Numbered from the stretch's first letter, positions 53,391 to 62,805 are shown. The stretch: DNA of 64,000 nt from an uncultured Bacteroidales bacterium (GCA_949296645.1 CASFPH010000002.1:103464-167463); one strand, 5' to 3'. A program made the numbers and translations. The notes: a model not told the origin generated them from the letters alone.

Positions 53391-55001
53391 TCACCTGAAC
53401 CGCTCCTTCAGGAAGGCGACGATGTCGCTGCCGGAGTCCATGGATATCTTCTTGCGTATGCCGGTCTTGTATTTGTACACGGAATATACGCTCATCTGCC
53501 ATATTCCGGCTATCTCGTCAGTCCGCATACCGGCCACAAGCATGCAGCAGAGCTGAAGCTCCCTGTCGTTCAATGCCGGATAATTCTTCCTGAGTGAAGA
53601 GTAGAAACCGTCATAGCAGATATCGATATGCCTGAAAAAGACATCCCAGTTACGGCTGATAAGGTCATTGCCCTTGAGCGAAGGATCCCGCTTCATCTCT
53701 TCAAGGATATGGCGGTCCCTTTCTGGCAGGGCATACTCCTTCCGGGCAATATTCTTCGCCGACTCTATATCCCTCATTATGTATGACTTCTCGGAATTTT
53801 CCAGTTCAAGCATCCTGCCCTGCATTCCGATGATCTTTTCGGCAATCCTTTTTCTGTAGAAATAATATGCTGCGAAGAGAGCCAGCATCATGAGCAGGAC
53901 CAGAATTATGATATTCTTGTAGATACCGCTTCTGTAGTCGTACATCCTTTTCTCCCGGAACTTCTCGTAAGATGAGAAGACGTCGTCCATGACCCTTGAC
54001 CTGAATTCGGACATCATGCCGGAATATGCCCCGTCGAGCTTTTCCAAAAATGCAATCTGCCCGTCCCTGTCCCCTGTTCTGCAGGCCTGGGACGCACAGT
54101 TCCTGTAGAAAGCGAGTTTATGGTAATATGACGGTGCATCATCCGCAAGTACGGCAGCGGAATCCCTGCAAAGCAATGCAAGCGAATCCTCGCCGAGGGC
54201 GAGATACGAAGACATAAGTACTGAATATACCGTAAACCTGCCCTGCACGGACTTTTCATGCGCCAGCGATTCACCGAGTTTGCCCACTGCAGCCGCATAA
54301 TCGCCGGATTTGTACATGCACAACCCCAGAATCCTCTTGCAACGCGCCTGCAAAGAACTTTCTGCGGAAACCATCTCACGCTCCGCCGCACCGGCAAGTG
54401 CCATCGCGTCCGCAGTTCTCCCCATATAAAGATAATTTTCCGCAGCCGTGAGTCTGGTGACAATATGGTATGCCGCAATATCCTCCCCCTGCACCGACTC
54501 CTCAGCCATAGCCTGATATTTGAAAAACGGAACGATGCTGTATGCCCTGAGATAAAGGTTGGCAATATGACTGTACAGGAAGAACTTCCACTCCGCATTT
54601 CCATACTCTTCAGCCACCTCAAGGCAGGAAAGCATCTCTTCAATGGACCTTTCCGTATTTCCGCTGTTCCTGTACATTTCCGCAATAAGGAACCTGGCTT
54701 CCATTACCGGAATGAAACGGCCGTCTCTGCCAAGGGTTTCAACCGCACGGTACAGGGACAATGATTCCGGAAAGGCGGAAGCATCAATATAATTGAGCGC
54801 AAGCGACCTGAGGACGAACTCTTCCGCATCATCCGCCCGGTTCAGATCAAGCACGGTATCTGCAGAATGTGCATCAAGATACTTTGCGGGAGAAACCGCA
54901 ATCCCTGAAAGCGTATCGTTGAAATCCGGATGCCGCTCCTGCCTGCCGCAGGAGAAGACAAATGTCAGGGACAAAATGAAAAAAATAACGGAAGTTCTCA
55001 T
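53391..55001 (-). CDS. membrane-spanning TPR sensor with cytoplasmic LuxR-type HTH
   Basis: A 536-residue one-component regulator. The N-terminal signal (MRTSVIFFILSLTFVFSCGR) has a cysteine at 18 that could be a lipobox. Residues about 60-340 are helical TPR-like repeats, a membrane helix spans about 363-382, a coiled coil follows (about 385-425), and the C-terminus (about 476-520) is a helix-turn-helix: LNDRELQLCCMLVAGMRTDEIAGIW then SVYSVYKYKTGIRKKI. The TPR part should be periplasmic, the HTH cytoplasmic. I chose the ATG at 55001; the longer frame begins at a TTG. It lies 41 bases downstream of barrel gene B, and its start codon lies in a hairpin loop. Confidence 0.82.
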   Translation of the reverse strand: MRTSVIFFILSLTFVFSCGRQERHPDFNDTLSGIAVSPAKYLDAHSADTVLDLNRADDAEEFVLRSLALNYIDASAFPESLSLYRAVETLGRDGRFIPVMEARFLIAEMYRNSGNTERSIEEMLSCLEVAEEYGNAEWKFFLYSHIANLYLRAYSIVPFFKYQAMAEESVQGEDIAAYHIVTRLTAAENYLYMGRTADAMALAGAAEREMVSAESSLQARCKRILGLCMYKSGDYAAAVGKLGESLAHEKSVQGRFTVYSVLMSSYLALGEDSLALLCRDSAAVLADDAPSYYHKLAFYRNCASQACRTGDRDGQIAFLEKLDGAYSGMMSEFRSRVMDDVFSSYEKFREKRMYDYRSGIYKNIIILVLLMMLALFAAYYFYRKRIAEKIIGMQGRMLELENSEKSYIMRDIESAKNIARKEYALPERDRHILEEMKRDPSLKGNDLISRNWDVFFRHIDICYDGFYSSLRKNYPALNDRELQLCCMLVAGMRTDEIAGIWQMSVYSVYKYKTGIRKKISMDSGSDIVAFLKERFR

Positions 55002-55031
55002 ATAAATGCCAATATACAAAAACTTCCGTTA
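54979..55031 (-). promoter_or_regulatory. terminator-like hairpin enclosing the regulator start codon
   Basis: In the leftward transcript, TAACGGAAGTT (55031-55021) pairs perfectly with AACTTCCGTTA (54996-54986), an 11-bp stem. The 24-base loop contains the regulator ATG (55001-54999). Seven U residues (54985-54979) follow the stem directly. It therefore resembles an intrinsic terminator for barrel gene B built from the first codons of the regulator. Confidence 0.72.
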
Positions 55032-55042
55032 CAAAACTCTGA

Positions 55043-55621
55043 TTATTTTCTTTTTCCACCTCCGAAAACAAATCCCACATTAAGTCCTGCAAACGGATTT
55101 CCCGTCATGAGGTATTTGAATTCGGCAGTAAGCCTGAGATGGTCAAACAGCTCTATCCCTGCCCTCGGGTTGAGAATGAATGATCTGTCAAACGATGTAT
55201 CCGACCGTTCGAACACATTTTCCGCGTTCTTGTTGTGGAATGTGGCATCTATGGCTCCGTAACCGAGCCCCATACCGGCAAAGATGCTGAAATTCTTCCA
55301 CTTGCGCCAGTTATAGTCCACAAATGTCACAAGCAGAGACTTGTATCTGACATCATAGGAATAACCCGACTCATTCTCCGCCCAGTCGCACGACCCGAGC
55401 ATGAACTGGAACGCCACATCGAAATTGTTGGTAGGGATATTGTACCTCAATTCGGACATAAGGTTCAGGCCGACCGGCGAACTTCCCCAGTTACGGTTGA
55501 AAGCCACGGTCCCACCCGCACCCAACTCGAATTCGAAAGAACGCACATTGTCATAGTCATACCGTGCGAAGAGCGGACATGCCGCAAGGAACATAACAAA
55601 CAGTATTACTGTTTTTTTCAT
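55043..55621 (-). CDS. outer-membrane beta-barrel protein, paralogue B
   Basis: A 192-residue exported protein. A signal peptide (about 1-19, ending LFA) precedes a small barrel: RSFEFELGAGGTVAF, DYNWRKWKNFSIFAGMGLGYG, PRAGIELFDHLRLTAEFKYLMTG and NVGFVFGGGKRK. It is a paralogue of the gene at 50721-51335, with an identical last 24 bases including the stop. The regulator gene follows 41 bases downstream. Its upstream region carries the shared module with an exact -7 box. Function unknown. Confidence 0.78.
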   Translation of the reverse strand: MKKTVILFVMFLAACPLFARYDYDNVRSFEFELGAGGTVAFNRNWGSSPVGLNLMSELRYNIPTNNFDVAFQFMLGSCDWAENESGYSYDVRYKSLLVTFVDYNWRKWKNFSIFAGMGLGYGAIDATFHNKNAENVFERSDTSFDRSFILNPRAGIELFDHLRLTAEFKYLMTGNPFAGLNVGFVFGGGKRK

Positions 55622-55673
55622 GGTTAAGATTTACAGTGTTTTGTTCAACTAAAAATTATTTACTCTTCGGATA

Positions 55674-55785
55674 CAAAATTACGGCAAAGCATCCAGATTC
55701 CTGTTTGTAACGCACATTAAAAACTTTGTAAGACTAAGGCTCAAATTACTGATTATCAGTATCGGCTGAAAAATATTTTTGATAA
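55674..55785 (-). promoter_or_regulatory. promoter/operator module of barrel gene B
   Basis: On plus coordinates: -7 box at 55674-55681 (minus-strand TAATTTTG, exact); TTTGTAA at 55704 and 55725; CTGATTATCAG at 55749-55759; ATTTTTGATAA at 55775-55785. Steps of 23, 21, 24 and 26 bases between these words equal those of the module at 51370-51481. The divergent GLPGLI gene begins about 100 bases to the right and could be controlled from the same sites. Confidence 0.7.
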
Positions 55786-55883
55786 TTGCGTTTTGCGTCC
55801 TTGTAAGCAAATTTTTTACTCAGATTATTTGCAAATCCGAGAGTTTTTTTAATTTGCGACATTCATCCTAAAAAGACTCTATT

Positions 55884-56686
55884 ATGTATAAACTTCTTCT
55901 CACGGTGCTGTCAATGATGATTCTGCACACCCTCTCCGCACAGAGCATCGTCTATTCCTACATGATGGAAAAGCCGGATTTCATGCTCAGAGCTCAGAAA
56001 ATCTCGGAATTCACTGTTCTGGACACCTCTTTCATGAATATCACGTACGAAGTCAGGAGCAGGAATGCCGCAAGCGGCTCTGATGCCCTTCTCGAAGACA
56101 GGTACACACTTGGAGTAGGTGCGAAATACTCGGTATTCCATTCGGACAATATCCGCAGGCTCGACTCCCTTTCGGCGGCAAAGCCCATGAGACTGCATCT
56201 GGTCGATACACCCAACACATATACAATAATACGCGACAATCTCAGCGGTGAAATGGAGGTGATAAACAGAGTACCCTACCTGACGGACATATACCTTTAC
56301 AACGACAGGGCTGAGATCAAATGGAAGCTGACGGAAGAGACTGACAGCATCCTCGGATACAGATGCTCCAAGGCAACCGCTTCGTTCAGGGGCAGGGAAT
56401 ATACGGTCTGCCGGGTATGATAATGAAAGCTTCCGATGCAGACGGGGACTATCAGTTTACGGCAATAGGCATAGACAGCAGAAAGATACCTCTTGTAAAA
56501 TACGACTGGAAATACAAGGAGGTATCACACGAGAAATGGCAGAGATTCGACAAATACTTCCACGAAAGGGCCGGTGAGATAATCTCCGGTACTGCCGGTG
56601 TAAAAGTATTGATAACCGGCAAGTCCAATGACTTCAGCAAGCTTTCCGAATCATGGAAGGCAGCATACAATCCGATGGAGAGATAA
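55884..56686 (+). pseudogene. GLPGLI-family protein gene broken by an internal deletion
   Basis: The first part (55884-56420) encodes a signal peptide and a normal family sequence up to KATASFRGREYTV, then stops at TGA. The second part continues in another frame as IYGLPGMIMKASDADGDYQF to the stop at 56686. Family members normally have about 15 residues (a W-rich strand) between these points. TACGGTCTG at 56402-56410 is read in both frames as the expected sequence, the mark of recombination between two short direct repeats. The missing length must be 3n+1 bases. GLPGLI proteins usually travel with TonB receptors, and one follows after 24 bases. Confidence 0.8.
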
Positions 56687-56710
56687 CAGGTCCAACATAA
56701 CGATATTGCT

Positions 56711-59443
56711 ATGAAACACTGTACAGGGAGACTGCTTCTGCCGTTCCTGCTGGTTGCGGCATACCCTGAAGCTATGACCGCATATCCGTCAAGGGAGGCG
56801 GCAAACGAAACAATAACCGCACCTGCAATCATGCAGCAACGCAAAAGCATGACCGTAACCGGAAAGGTAATCGGCAAAGAGGACGGACAGCCCGTCCCGT
56901 TTGTAAATGTCATGCTCAAGGAGAAAGATGCATCAGGGATAATCGACTACACCCTCACCGGTGATGACGGGGCATATACCCTCAAATACGGAGGGAATGC
57001 CGATTCGGTCATGGTGACGGTATCCGGCTTCAACATCACGGAAAAGAGCGTCATGCTTCCGTTCGGGGATGCGGAATACAATTTCATGGTCAGCACAGGG
57101 GCCCTGGAACTCAAGGAGGTCAGGGTATCATACGAACCCGTGAAAAGAAGGCGCGACACAATCAGTTACAAAGTGGAGAGCTTCATATCGGGAGCGGACA
57201 GGAACATTGGGGACGTGCTGAGGAAAATGCCGGGAATAGAGGTGAAGACCTCCGGCAAGATCCTTTACAACGGCAAGGAGATAGACAGGTTCTACATCGA
57301 GGGAATGGACATGCTGAGAAGCAGATACGGTGTCGCTACCAATACAGTGAAGGCGAACGATGTCGAATTCGTGGAGGTTCTTGAAAACAACCAGCACATA
57401 AAGGCGCTTGCGGACAGGAAACTTGACGGAAAAACGGCCCTGAACCTCAAGCTGAAGGAATCCTCTAAGGGTACATGGGGCGGAACCGCTACCGTAGGGG
57501 TCGGCTACAGTCCTTTCCTGTGGAATGCGGAAGCGGCAGCTCTGTTCTTCGGCAGACGGTTCCAGAGCATAAATACATACAAGACCAACAATGAAGGCCT
57601 GGATGTTTCAAAGGAGAATTTCGACAGGGAGGCCATTTCTCCTCTGCTTGACGGGGTGTCCTCCCCTGCCGAACCGCCGATAGACGAGAACCGTTACCTT
57701 AAGAACAACATCCACTCAGTCTCGCTGAACACGATCACAAAACTTGACAGCAAAAACTTCCTCCGCGCGGACGTGCAGTACGCACATGACGAAAGGTCCG
57801 CAGAAGGGAAATCGGAACGGCTCTACCACTTCCCGGACGGGACAGGCATGGAGATAACCGAACTGATATCCAACTCAATGGTGGATGACAAGGTTAGCGC
57901 AGGGATAGATTTCGAATCCAACTCGGAGAAAATGTATATCAAGGAGCAGTTCAGCTTCAGCGGATTATGGAACAGCGACAGGGGAAGGGTGCTCAACGGC
58001 GGGCAGGACATAATGCAGAAATTCTCGTTCCCCGACATAAATGCCGAAAACAATGTCTCCGGTTTCTTCAACAGGAACAGGTGGAGATGGAGTTTCAACT
58101 CCACCACAGGCTACAGCAGCAGGCCTGCCGTATTCCGTACAAGCCCGCTCGTCACTGACGGCATATTCGGCGGAACGGCGGGCACGGCGGCAACCGGAGC
58201 CGTACAGGACTTCAAATCGTCCGAATTCTATACAAGCAACAGCGCAGGTACTTCGTACAGGCTCGAAAGATGGTACTTCCATGTCAATGCTTCACTGAAC
58301 TTCAGGACAAGCGGATTCACTTCCGCCCTGACACCGCTTTACGGGGATTCCGGAACTTCCGGAAGCAGCGGCAGTACCGCAGACCCGGGCTTTTCCAACG
58401 ACATAAGGACCACGCAGGGGGAAATCAGGCTCTCGCCGGGAGTGACATACGGCCTGTTCGACAGGTTCTCGGCAACCGTATCGTTTTCGGGAGGTGCAAG
58501 GCTTTTCATGACGGACGACAGGATTACGGGCGGAAACATCCGGGAATACATCCCTCTCATACGTCCGGTGCTTTCCGTCAAAGCAGATATAACCACCGAC
58601 CTCAAGTTTACGGCGAATGCACTGTATGACATGTCAGGAGGTTCCATGTACAACAACTACAGCGGATACATCATGAGCGACTACAGGACCGTATCCAGAA
58701 AGGAATCGGATGTGTTCTACGGCAGGATGCAGAACTACAATGCCGAACTCTCGTACGCCAACGCTTTCAACGCCATATTCGCATCCCTCGGGGCCACATG
58801 GTGGAAAAGATGGAGCAACATCACATTCGGTACAAGATACGAAGGCGACCTGAGCATAATCGAAGCTGTACCGGAAGCATCCTCTTCGGAAGGTTACGAC
58901 ATAACCGGCAAATTCAGCAAAAGGCTGTTCGCCGTCAACACGACACTGACATTCTCACCCGGGTACAGCAGCTCTTTAAGCGGACTCTTCAGGCAGGGCG
59001 AATTCGTCAACATCAGATGGCGCAAGGCCTATGCTGGATTCAGTTTCAACTCCGAGCTCGGACGCTGGGGAATCCTCGCCTACGACATCACTTCATCCGG
59101 TAACTTCACCGAATTCGGAGAAGGAGACAATGATGACGGGACGGACTCATTCATCTCCGTAAGCCAGAAATGCAATCTAGACATCATGGCCGGCAGGAAA
59201 GTGGTCATCAGGCTCGGAGGCGAGCACTACTACAATGACGCCATCGCCGGAAACAGGAACATGTTCTTTGCAGACGCTTCAGTATCATGGAGCATCGGCA
59301 GCAGCGAGCTGATCATTGAGGGACGCAACATCCTCAACACCAGGGAGTACAGATCCGTTGAATTCAGCGATATCACCACCTATTACTATTCCTGCGCACT
59401 TAGACCGTGGAGCGTAATGGCAAAAATAAGGTTCAACTTCTAA
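56711..59443 (+). CDS. TonB-dependent receptor-like outer-membrane protein
   Basis: A 910-residue outer-membrane protein of the type found next to GLPGLI genes. After a signal peptide (about 1-24) comes a CarboxypepD_reg-like domain (about 48-130: TVTGKVIGKEDGQPVPFVNVML). A plug domain follows (about 140-240: GDVLRKMPGIEVKTSGKILYNGKEIDRFYIEGMDML), then a large barrel (about 245-910) ending in WSVMAKIRFNF with the terminal aromatic residue. There is no clear TonB box. Ligand unknown; peptides or small metal complexes are guesses. It lies between the GLPGLI pseudogene and a lipoprotein gene in one unit. Confidence 0.85.
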   Translation: MKHCTGRLLLPFLLVAAYPEAMTAYPSREAANETITAPAIMQQRKSMTVTGKVIGKEDGQPVPFVNVMLKEKDASGIIDYTLTGDDGAYTLKYGGNADSVMVTVSGFNITEKSVMLPFGDAEYNFMVSTGALELKEVRVSYEPVKRRRDTISYKVESFISGADRNIGDVLRKMPGIEVKTSGKILYNGKEIDRFYIEGMDMLRSRYGVATNTVKANDVEFVEVLENNQHIKALADRKLDGKTALNLKLKESSKGTWGGTATVGVGYSPFLWNAEAAALFFGRRFQSINTYKTNNEGLDVSKENFDREAISPLLDGVSSPAEPPIDENRYLKNNIHSVSLNTITKLDSKNFLRADVQYAHDERSAEGKSERLYHFPDGTGMEITELISNSMVDDKVSAGIDFESNSEKMYIKEQFSFSGLWNSDRGRVLNGGQDIMQKFSFPDINAENNVSGFFNRNRWRWSFNSTTGYSSRPAVFRTSPLVTDGIFGGTAGTAATGAVQDFKSSEFYTSNSAGTSYRLERWYFHVNASLNFRTSGFTSALTPLYGDSGTSGSSGSTADPGFSNDIRTTQGEIRLSPGVTYGLFDRFSATVSFSGGARLFMTDDRITGGNIREYIPLIRPVLSVKADITTDLKFTANALYDMSGGSMYNNYSGYIMSDYRTVSRKESDVFYGRMQNYNAELSYANAFNAIFASLGATWWKRWSNITFGTRYEGDLSIIEAVPEASSSEGYDITGKFSKRLFAVNTTLTFSPGYSSSLSGLFRQGEFVNIRWRKAYAGFSFNSELGRWGILAYDITSSGNFTEFGEGDNDDGTDSFISVSQKCNLDIMAGRKVVIRLGGEHYYNDAIAGNRNMFFADASVSWSIGSSELIIEGRNILNTREYRSVEFSDITTYYYSCALRPWSVMAKIRFNF

Positions 59444-59464
59444 GTTTTACGAAATGCACCGGCA

Positions 59465-60445
59465 ATGAAACGGATTCAGAACCTACATATCACGGCAGTC
59501 CTGCTTTCGGCACTTATTACGGCAGGCTGCTCCGTACAGAGAATCACCGGCAGGATAACAAGCGGTTATGCCGGCTCCAACAGCATGATAGAGGGGACAT
59601 ACACCCACTTCTTCAACGACAGCCTGAAGATATCGGAGGACCTTTACAGCGGTTTCGAACCAGGCTCGAAAGCCTACTCCATATCCGGCCCGGACTTCTC
59701 AAGGGAGAGCCGTATCATAGAGAAAAAGCTGGGAGTGCTTCCCGGAAAAGGCGACTTCGTCTTCAGGCTAACAAGCGGTGCGCTATACAAGGACAAGCAT
59801 GCCCTTGCCACAACCATGTACTACCTCAAAGGCCGCAATGCCGGAGACAGGCTGATACAGTCATACAGGAAAGGCGGCCGGATATACCGCATTTACTCCC
59901 TTGCCAATGGAGATGACGGCATAATCCAGGTCTTCAGCGCCTCAAAGAGGCTGCGCAAAAACAGGGACCTGTACGAAAACTTCAACAAGGAGGGGGACGC
60001 CACTATAAGGATGCTCTGCTACGGGAACTATTACAAGATTTCGTACTGGGACCTGTCCAAAATAGCGATAGACCTGACTTCAAGCGATTTCCACACCCGC
60101 AATATAAAGAAGGAGATGCTCTCCGACCCGTGGATACTGCAGACGCAGAGTAAGAAGATAATATCCATCCCGGACAACAGGGAGTCAGTATCGATAACAT
60201 TCAGACTGTCCGGACATGCGGCGGATGCCGTTACGGGGAAAATACCGGGACACGAAGCCTTTGTCGCCGTTTACAGCCGCAGCGAACTTATGAAAGACCC
60301 TCTTGCGGCCACTCCTGTGATAAGGATTAAACCCGCCTCGGGCAGGTTCATCCTCAACATAGACATATCGTTCAACGACTATGTGCTTCTTGTGGAAGAC
60401 AACTCCAGCAACATCCACGAAGCCTTCTGTCTCAACATCTGGTAG
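59465..60445 (+). CDS. lipoprotein of unknown function, third gene of the GLPGLI unit
   Basis: A 326-residue lipoprotein with the lipobox ITAGC (Cys about residue 22). The rest is mixed alpha/beta with no motif I recognise. The last third (about 240-326: VSITFRLSGHAADAVTGKIPGHEAFVAVYS then FILNIDISFNDYVLLVEDNSSN) reads like a beta sandwich. It begins 21 bases after the receptor stop and should be cotranscribed. It ends 11 bases from the opposing receptor gene, with no terminator in the gap. Confidence 0.68.
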   Translation: MKRIQNLHITAVLLSALITAGCSVQRITGRITSGYAGSNSMIEGTYTHFFNDSLKISEDLYSGFEPGSKAYSISGPDFSRESRIIEKKLGVLPGKGDFVFRLTSGALYKDKHALATTMYYLKGRNAGDRLIQSYRKGGRIYRIYSLANGDDGIIQVFSASKRLRKNRDLYENFNKEGDATIRMLCYGNYYKISYWDLSKIAIDLTSSDFHTRNIKKEMLSDPWILQTQSKKIISIPDNRESVSITFRLSGHAADAVTGKIPGHEAFVAVYSRSELMKDPLAATPVIRIKPASGRFILNIDISFNDYVLLVEDNSSNIHEAFCLNIW

Positions 60446-60456
60446 AACTGGTAGAA

Positions 60457-62805
60457 TCAGAAATAGCGGCTGTAGGAGACGGCCGGCATTATCGGCATTG
60501 TCGTAAAGTACTTGTAATACTCCCCGTCGCGATATACTATATTCGGGTTGATATGGTTCGTGGCATTGAGAAGTGAGAACTGCCATACCCTTCTGCCCCG
60601 CTTTTTCCTGCGCTCCATGCTGTAACTCAGGTTCATCTGAAAATACGGATTCATCCTTTCATTGGGATATTCCGGATAATTCACCACCCCTATGACATCC
60701 GAAGGCCCTGAAATTTCATCCACGACAGTGCCTCCCGGCAGCGGGAACTGTTCGTTCGAGAAAGAGAACGGCAGCCCTGACCTGCATATGAGATTGAGCG
60801 ACAATGTGTGAAGACGGCCCGGACGCTTGAGTGTCGTATAGCTTGAATAGAGATTCAGATTGTGCGGTATATCATACACGAACGGGAAAGTGACGCCACC
60901 CACCGTACGCATGGACCTTGAATACGTATAGGAAAGGGAAACGGAGAAAGACGGGAGGGAATACTGCCCCATAAGCTCTATGCCGTAAGCATGTCCTGTC
61001 GCATTCCTTGGCTGTTCGTCACCTGTAAGATAATCGTCGGAAGAACGTATGTATGACAGATTGCTGTACTTTTTCACATATATCTCAGCCGACAGTTCAA
61101 GGTTGCGGATGTTCCTTGAATCAGCTCCGAGCGATATCTGGTCGGAAGACTCCAGCTTGCTGCCCATGAAAGGCAGCCAGAACTCCACCGGGAAATACAT
61201 GAATGTGGACGCTACCGATACAAGCGGCTGGGTATTGCGCGTATAGGTCAGCCATACAGCATTGTTCCTTCCGGGACTGGCGTTCAGAGATATGCGCGGC
61301 TCCACAGAATACATGGTCCGGCTGCCGTTCCTGAACAGGGAAGCCCTGGCTCCTATATCGAACCTGCATATCCCGAATCTTATCCTGTCCTCCAGAAAAA
61401 GGGAAACCGAATAAAGGTCCGTGTACTCCCTGCTCCATTTCCTGACATTGCCGGAATAATCGTTCACCTTAGAATACGGGGTAAACCTCGTCAATGAAAC
61501 GTTCGTACCGTAAACAAGCGTGTGCGAACGTGAAACGCTCTGCTCCACGACCGAACGCAGACCGTATTCCGACAGGCCGGAAGTGGTCAGCGAGGTATTG
61601 GAAACATTCCCGTCGTATGCCATGGCATAAGCGTTTTCCCTGTTGCCCAGAAAAGAACAGTAAACCACATTGTCCATCACCGCACCGCCTCCGAATACAG
61701 TACTCAACCTGAGCGATGCCGAAGTGTTCATCCAACTGAAACTGCTTCCGCTTACCGATGACTGTACCATACCTCCTTTCTCCGCATCGAATGAATATGA
61801 CCGGCTGAGTTGCGACACCTTGTCCTTGCCGTTGTAGAAGCTGGCATAAAGCGTATTCCTTTTGTCAAGCTTATAATTCAACCTTGCATTAAGGTCATAG
61901 AACCAGTAGTTCATCTCAAAACCTTTCTTTTTGCGCAATGCCCAGTAAGGACGCAGGAAAAGCAGATCGGGCATGAACCTGCGTGCCGAAACCAGATATG
62001 AACCCTTTCCCTTGACAATCGGGCCTTCCGCCATGCCAGATACCGCTATGGTACCGACGGAAATGCTTTGGTGATGTTCGTATTTGTTACCGTCCCTCAT
62101 ACGCAGCGCAGCCACGGAAGAGAGACGCCCTCCGTACTGCGACGAGATGTGGCCCTTATAAAGTTCGGCTACATTCACCGCATCGCTGTTGAAGACGGAT
62201 ACATAACCGAATGCATGGTTCTGGTTGAATACCGGAGCGTCGTCAAGCATTATAAGGGTCTGGTCCCCGCTGCCCCCGCGTACCGCCAGCTGCGAGGAAC
62301 CGTCCCTGCCGGAGACTACACCGGGCATCAGCTGCATGTATTTTATAATATCCCTTTCCCCGAGAAATGAAGGGGCATACTTTATCTGTGAAGAATTGAC
62401 AGTCATCCTGCCCGCCCCCCGGGAAGAGAAGCTTTTCTGCTTTGCAGTAAACACGACCTCACCGAGCATCTCGCTCTTCATGGACAGAGATACGTTCAGT
62501 ACAGTATCCTTGATCAGGTCAAGTTCATGTATTGCAGTTTCATATCCGCCCATGGAGAAAACCAGTGTAATCCTCCCCTCAGGCAGTTTGAGTGCATACC
62601 TCCCTGCAGCATCCGCCAATATGCAGGGCGTTGAAGCACCTTCAACCTGTCCGGAGGCACTGCAGACAATGCTCACACCCGGAATGGCCTCACCGTCCGC
62701 GGCATCGGTCACAATCCCGCTCACCGTCAGATGTCTGGCATAAAGTCCCGCAGGCATCAGAAAAGAGATCACCGCAAGACACAATATCGATTTTACAATT
62801 TTCAT
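60457..62805 (-). CDS. TonB-dependent receptor with CarboxypepD_reg-like domain
   Basis: A 782-residue outer-membrane receptor: signal peptide (about 1-23), CarboxypepD_reg-like domain (about 26-115: LTVSGIVTDAADGEAIPGVSIV), plug (about 120-230: MQLMPGVVSGRDGSSQLAVRGGSG, LIMLDDAPVFNQNHAFGYVSVFNSDAVNVAELYKG) and a barrel that ends AVSYSRYF. It follows a DUF4249 lipoprotein gene by 12 bases. The receptor/DUF4249 pairing is common in Bacteroidota; substrate unknown. Confidence 0.88.
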   Translation of the reverse strand: MKIVKSILCLAVISFLMPAGLYARHLTVSGIVTDAADGEAIPGVSIVCSASGQVEGASTPCILADAAGRYALKLPEGRITLVFSMGGYETAIHELDLIKDTVLNVSLSMKSEMLGEVVFTAKQKSFSSRGAGRMTVNSSQIKYAPSFLGERDIIKYMQLMPGVVSGRDGSSQLAVRGGSGDQTLIMLDDAPVFNQNHAFGYVSVFNSDAVNVAELYKGHISSQYGGRLSSVAALRMRDGNKYEHHQSISVGTIAVSGMAEGPIVKGKGSYLVSARRFMPDLLFLRPYWALRKKKGFEMNYWFYDLNARLNYKLDKRNTLYASFYNGKDKVSQLSRSYSFDAEKGGMVQSSVSGSSFSWMNTSASLRLSTVFGGGAVMDNVVYCSFLGNRENAYAMAYDGNVSNTSLTTSGLSEYGLRSVVEQSVSRSHTLVYGTNVSLTRFTPYSKVNDYSGNVRKWSREYTDLYSVSLFLEDRIRFGICRFDIGARASLFRNGSRTMYSVEPRISLNASPGRNNAVWLTYTRNTQPLVSVASTFMYFPVEFWLPFMGSKLESSDQISLGADSRNIRNLELSAEIYVKKYSNLSYIRSSDDYLTGDEQPRNATGHAYGIELMGQYSLPSFSVSLSYTYSRSMRTVGGVTFPFVYDIPHNLNLYSSYTTLKRPGRLHTLSLNLICRSGLPFSFSNEQFPLPGGTVVDEISGPSDVIGVVNYPEYPNERMNPYFQMNLSYSMERRKKRGRRVWQFSLLNATNHINPNIVYRDGEYYKYFTTMPIMPAVSYSRYF

